Source: Argentina anserina (Eukaryota > Streptophyta > Magnoliopsida > Rosales > Rosaceae). Taken from it: 64,000 bases of DNA. Position 1 is the first letter of the stretch. Every line of letters starts with the position of its first letter. This document shows positions 60,061-64,000 of the stretch, one piece after another. The notes beneath the pieces were generated by a model. It saw only the letters and a list, made by a program, of their open reading frames with translations. It was not told where the DNA came from and ran no database searches. Position numbers and translations under genes: made by a program. The stretch lies in contig NC_065875.1 in the NCBI RefSeq assembly GCF_933775445.1, positions 11,421,001 through 11,485,000 of the forward strand, read 5' to 3'.

Positions 60061-60980
60061 TTAACGTGCGTGAGCTATGATGAAGATTATATGCGCGCAA
60101 GAAACTATATATAATTAACTTCCCAATTCTTAATCATATGATTCAATCGTCACTGTTTTTTTCATTTTCTTTTTTAACAGAACTCGGCAACACAAAGGCG
60201 TCTAATGTTTCATCAATTGCATATTGACAACACCATTCGTCAAGAACTAATATTGTGATGATTGTTTACTTCTTTCACAGGTCCGGAAGAGAACAGAAGC
60301 TGGCTATGGATGCCGACACGTACATGCTCAAATGGCTTTGGAAAATGGCTAGCTGTAACGTTAACATAGATTCAAGCCATGTTATGCAATTTGGGAATAA
60401 GAAACAAATTAAGCGAGGAATTCATCTTCGCTAGTTTACATTACATGGGTACAAGTCCTGAAAATTATAATGAACAACACTAGCTTACTTAGAATACACG
60501 TATACCTCAAGGCCAATGCATGTAAGCCATGCCAACGCAACACAGACCTATCCAAGGCCAGCTCCAAGCTATCAATTTGATCAATTAAGTTTCCAAGAAT
60601 ATATATCTTAGAATTCACAACTTTGAATTGGACGCTGTTAATTTTAGTTGTCAGCTCCAGAATGCCACTGATGGCTGTAAATCCTAATTTGTGTGAAGCT
60701 TGAAGCTCACAAACAGCTCATGGACGAGATTTCTCGGAGAAAAGAAGCTAGGTGGATTGATATCACATGAATGGAAACTTATGAACACTACTGCTGATAT
60801 ATGAATTTGCAAAGGAATATGAATTTACCGATCAAAATTTTAAATAAATGGCCACGGTTGATTTTAGGAGTCTTAAAACTAGCATATCATCTAACTTAAA
60901 GTTGCAATACGAACGTATTGTTATAAAATATTACGACCTAGGTGTGAGGTTTCCTCATTCTAGCTTGCTGCTTTCATTCT

Positions 60981-60996
60981 TAATAATAATAATAAT

Positions 60997-61052
<56 letters not shown>
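60981..61052. repeat. (TAA)n microsatellite
   Basis: About 23 TAA units with one early interruption; a likely polymorphic marker. Confidence 0.9.
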
Positions 61053-61053
<1 letters not shown>

Positions 61054-61860
61054 GTCTCGGGTTGTTTCAAAGAAAATGATATATACATAATGCAGTTAAG
61101 AGTGTATATATACATATTTACAAGTGATTTAAGGGTAATTATTCTTAATAAACGTGTGAAATCACGTGTGTCGCTCATTTAGCACGTCTAATAACTAATA
61201 AGACATAAAGATGACTTTTTAAAATTGATTATACCCGGAACATTTCTAACATTTCATTTAGCTAGTACATAGATTATGGAGAAAGATCGAGTCATGACCT
61301 AATAATTTGTTTCATTAGGGCGTTTTATTTATCTATTATTTGCTAACGAAGTTTGAGAAATGAAACGTAGAAGTAACCATTCCTTTTCTATATGTAGGAT
61401 GGATTATTGTATTACGATCGATCTTGTCTTGCGTATCGTCATATGATCTAATTATAATGTTGATCCAACCGAGCCTTGAAATACCATGATAATGTTGATC
61501 ATATATATGAACTTACGTAATGCATGACATTAATTTATATCATAGATCCGAAAATGAAACTGATTTATTAGTATACGTACATCTTATTTTAAGCTAATTA
61601 ACCTCAATGAAATTGTAGTCAAATTTAACGAAGAAACAACAAGCTGGCTCTATTAACTGAAAATAATGTTGTCCCTCCTACAAGTTTTCTCTAAATGGGA
61701 ATTGAAAGAAGCCAATAACCAGACGAATCGATTATAAGGCATTATATTTGTAATATATAAATGTGAAAAGAAAGAATATAATAAGAAAAAAACCACGATT
61801 CTATAATTGTAAAAGCCCGCCAAGTAATAAAATATTATACATACATATTCTATTAAGTAT

Positions 61861-62790
61861 AGAATAAAATTGTCGCATTATGAAACGACTATATGAAGGA
61901 AACTTCTCGGGATCGATTGACACCAGCCGATATGATTGGTATATATACATATATATATATATAGTGACCTTATAAATTATCAAATTCAGACATCTTTTGA
62001 CCGTCAGAATTTCCGGTAAATTAAAAACACTACTAATATGCCCTAAGGGAATACCCATACCAAGATATGAACACTGAAAGCTATTTACATATCTAAAATC
62101 ACATAATTTTTGTCACCGATCGTGCAAGGTTGCACAGAGAAAACCCATTTAGTAAAGTCTCGGTCAAAGCCCCCAATTAATATGTCAAAACGCCTCTTTT
62201 TTGGTTGACCGTAGGTACGGACAGTAAAACCATGTCCAAAACGGACGAAATTTTAACGGAAGCTCTAAATATATATACCGATCACATCTGCTGGTGTCGA
62301 TCGACCATATTTCGAACTGGAGTTGTCGATCGCCGAAGTGTCCACTATTATATTATAATATTTATATTAGGTTTAGAATAAAATTATCGCATTATGAAGC
62401 GATTATATGAAGGAAACTTCTCGGGATTGATCGATACCAGCCGATGTGATCGGTAAATATATTTAGTGACCCTGTAAAAATTTCATCAAATTCGGAACTC
62501 GTTTGATCGTTGAAATTTCTGGTAAACCAAAATTACCACTAATGTGCCCTAAGGGATGACCTATTACAAAGATGCGAATGCCGAAAGCTGTTTATATATT
62601 TGAAATCGCCTGATTTTTGTCATCGATCATGCGTGGTCGCATCAAGGAAGCCCATTTGGCAAAGCCTCGGTCAATGTGGCTTTAATATGTCAAAACACCT
62701 CATTTTTTGTTGACCGTAGGTACGTCCGGTCAAACCATGTCCAAAATGGACAAAATTTACAGAGTCCCTAAATATATATATCAATCACAT
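61861..62790. repeat. Two diverged copies of a ~514-bp tandem unit
   Basis: Unit 1 starts at 61861 (agaataaaattgtcgcatta) and unit 2 at 62375 (agaataaaattatcgcatta). The same landmarks recur in order: gaaggaaacttctcggga, the phrase with ccagccgat, tatgccctaaggg/tgtgccctaaggg, cctcggtcaa/tctcggtcaa, gttgaccgtaggtacg and aaaccatgtccaaaa. Non-coding. Unit 2 ends at about 62790, so one full period plus most of a second is present. Confidence 0.85.
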
Positions 62791-64000
62791 TTACAAGAAT
62801 TCTTGTATTGTTCCAAACCTTTAAATAAGAGTATTATATTTTTTTTTCTAATACAAACCCGTAAGGCCCGGCTTGCAAAAGCTCACTTTAGATGGACATG
62901 TCTGGATTTTCATATTTGTAAAGATACCCAATCCGGCCCGGCCCGGCCCGTTACTTATCTAAATGTACTAAGGTCCGAGTCCGCTACTTATGGGTCGGGT
63001 CGGGCCCGGTCTGTTGAAGAGCCCTAATAATAACTACCTACTATCAATTTTATTTTGTTTTTCCACCATTTCTGTTAGAAAAAAAAAACCCAAAATTGTA
63101 CATGCAGAGTATATAGCCAATAATTTGGGTCCAATTAATTAAGTCTATTAGCTCCTATTTCGTATGGTGCCAATGCCAAATAGGGAAACACCCTTACGCA
63201 GACGATAACGAACATCACTCCGTACTTGATTAACTAACCCTTCCCAGATTTAATGACATTAGTTTCAAATTAAGAAAGTGAACAAATAGGTCGACGGTGA
63301 TGTCGGAAGTTTTACCAAGCCGAGCTTTTTATTTTTTTTTGGACAAGTTACCAAGCCGAGCTCGAACAAGCAAAAAGAAATCTCCCAAGCGCCAGTACGA
63401 AGATAACACGCGTGCGATTTCCGATCGAACCAGCCGGTAAAGTTGTCTATATATTGGTTAATTAGAATAGACCGGCAGCTGTTCAACAGCGAACTTAAAC
63501 CTAACACAAACGCAAAGCATCACTTCAGAGGAAATTAAGTAATCAAAAGATTTAGATTAGATCATGTTAGATTAGGATAAAGCAGGAGAAGATAGAAGGT
63601 TCCTAGCTTACTCATCCATCACCAGACAAGAGGGGCAACGGAACCATGTGCTTTCATGTGGTGGTTGGCCCTTTCCCGGGTCCATAACGCACTTCTCCTA
63701 CCTCTTTCTATTGCCTGACAATGAAAGCAACACCTTATGGCAAAGAAAGCACTTGTTTTACACGCGACTCATATCTTCATTATTAGGGCATGCATTACTG
63801 CATTCATTTCCAGTTCTCATCAAGTTCAACGTACTCATATTAAGGTAAACGCTCCAACTCGTGTGTACATTATTTTGTCGAGTTTTGAAATGCTGTAAGA
63901 AAAGATAAATTTAACACTTCAAATGAAACATAAACGCACTCCAAATTAAAATTAAAATATAAGCTTAGAGATTATGTTACCAACTTATTTTTAAAAGCTA
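62791..64000. other. Gene-free right flank
   Basis: A GC-rich patch with repeated ggcccggcccg words at 62930-63015 stands out in AT-rich DNA; it resembles ends of plant non-autonomous transposons, but I could not define borders. No gene supported up to the window end. Confidence 0.45.

Larger units (their letters stand above)
59745..61855. other. Gene-free stretch with microsatellites
   Basis: Contains an (AT)n run at 60024-60057 and a long (TAA)n run at about 60981-61052. No recognisable gene; an Ile-run frame over the TAA repeat is an artefact. Confidence 0.55.

Noticed and set aside
60848..61090. 80-codon frame with a long Ile run
   Set aside because: Translation of the (TAA)n microsatellite.
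62930..63015. ggcccggcccg-rich patch as a CpG-island promoter
   Set aside because: No gene next to it; looks more like the end of a non-autonomous transposon with undefined borders.
1..64000. CRISPR arrays, operons, tRNA or rRNA genes
   Set aside because: The window is plant nuclear DNA; no regularly spaced repeats and no tRNA or rRNA sequence recognised by eye.

Overview
The window is plant nuclear DNA: AT-rich, with intron-split genes and GT-AG splice sites, microsatellites and nested LTR retrotransposons. The gene set points to a eudicot (organellar PPR proteins, an RNA polymerase IV/V subunit, a TIR-type resistance-gene remnant, a germin-like protein). Rosaceae is my best guess from the general look of genes and repeats, but I could not test it.

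Left part (1-17.5 kb): an RNase H-like retroelement scrap at the edge; a single-finger C2H2 repressor-type zinc-finger gene (-); a six-exon gene for the chloroplast release-factor relative PrfB3 (+); then three dead genes in a row: an Aurora-kinase relic (-), a two-MATH-domain gene with a nonsense codon and damaged splice sites (+), and a frameshifted NPF/PTR transporter (-). Next is the PPR gene EMB2453/PPR5 (-), whose single intron holds a 1.07-kb foldback element with roughly 0.5-kb inverted arms and a perfect 9-bp target duplication.

Middle (17.5-44 kb): a 6.27-kb decayed Ty1/Copia element (-) with a 5-bp target duplication sits in the short interval between the divergent genes EMB2453 and TIM44, 193 bp from the TIM44 start codon, and itself carries a nested 538-bp insert. 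TIM44 (14 exons, +) is followed by a broken tandem copy of the Pol IV/V subunit 7 gene and by the intact copy (-), which has an inferred 3.2-kb 5' UTR intron. After a repeat-rich, gene-poor stretch come a TNL remnant whose NB-ARC and LRR parts are deleted, joining TIR almost directly to the C-terminal post-LRR domain, and an intronless 863-codon DYW-type PPR gene (YS1-like).

Right part (44.6-64 kb): a 12.4-kb Ty3/Gypsy element (Tat-like, -) with gag, protease, RNase H and integrase but no visible reverse transcriptase. Between integrase and the 3' LTR it carries an antisense, multi-exon plant-mobile-domain (PMD) gene. A 495-bp solo LTR is nested in its pol. Beyond it lie a germin-like gene with a frameshifted tail, a 659-bp hAT-type element with an 8-bp target duplication, microsatellites, and two diverged copies of a ~0.5-kb tandem repeat.

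The likely working genes are the zinc finger, PrfB3, EMB2453, TIM44, NRPD7/NRPE7 and the YS1-like PPR. Three of these (PrfB3, EMB2453, YS1-like) belong to families that act on chloroplast RNA, but nothing here suggests they form a cluster. The most unusual item is the retrotransposon with the antisense PMD cargo gene; the clearest evolutionary events are the TIR/C-terminal-domain deletion product and the transposon insertions in the EMB2453-TIM44 interval.
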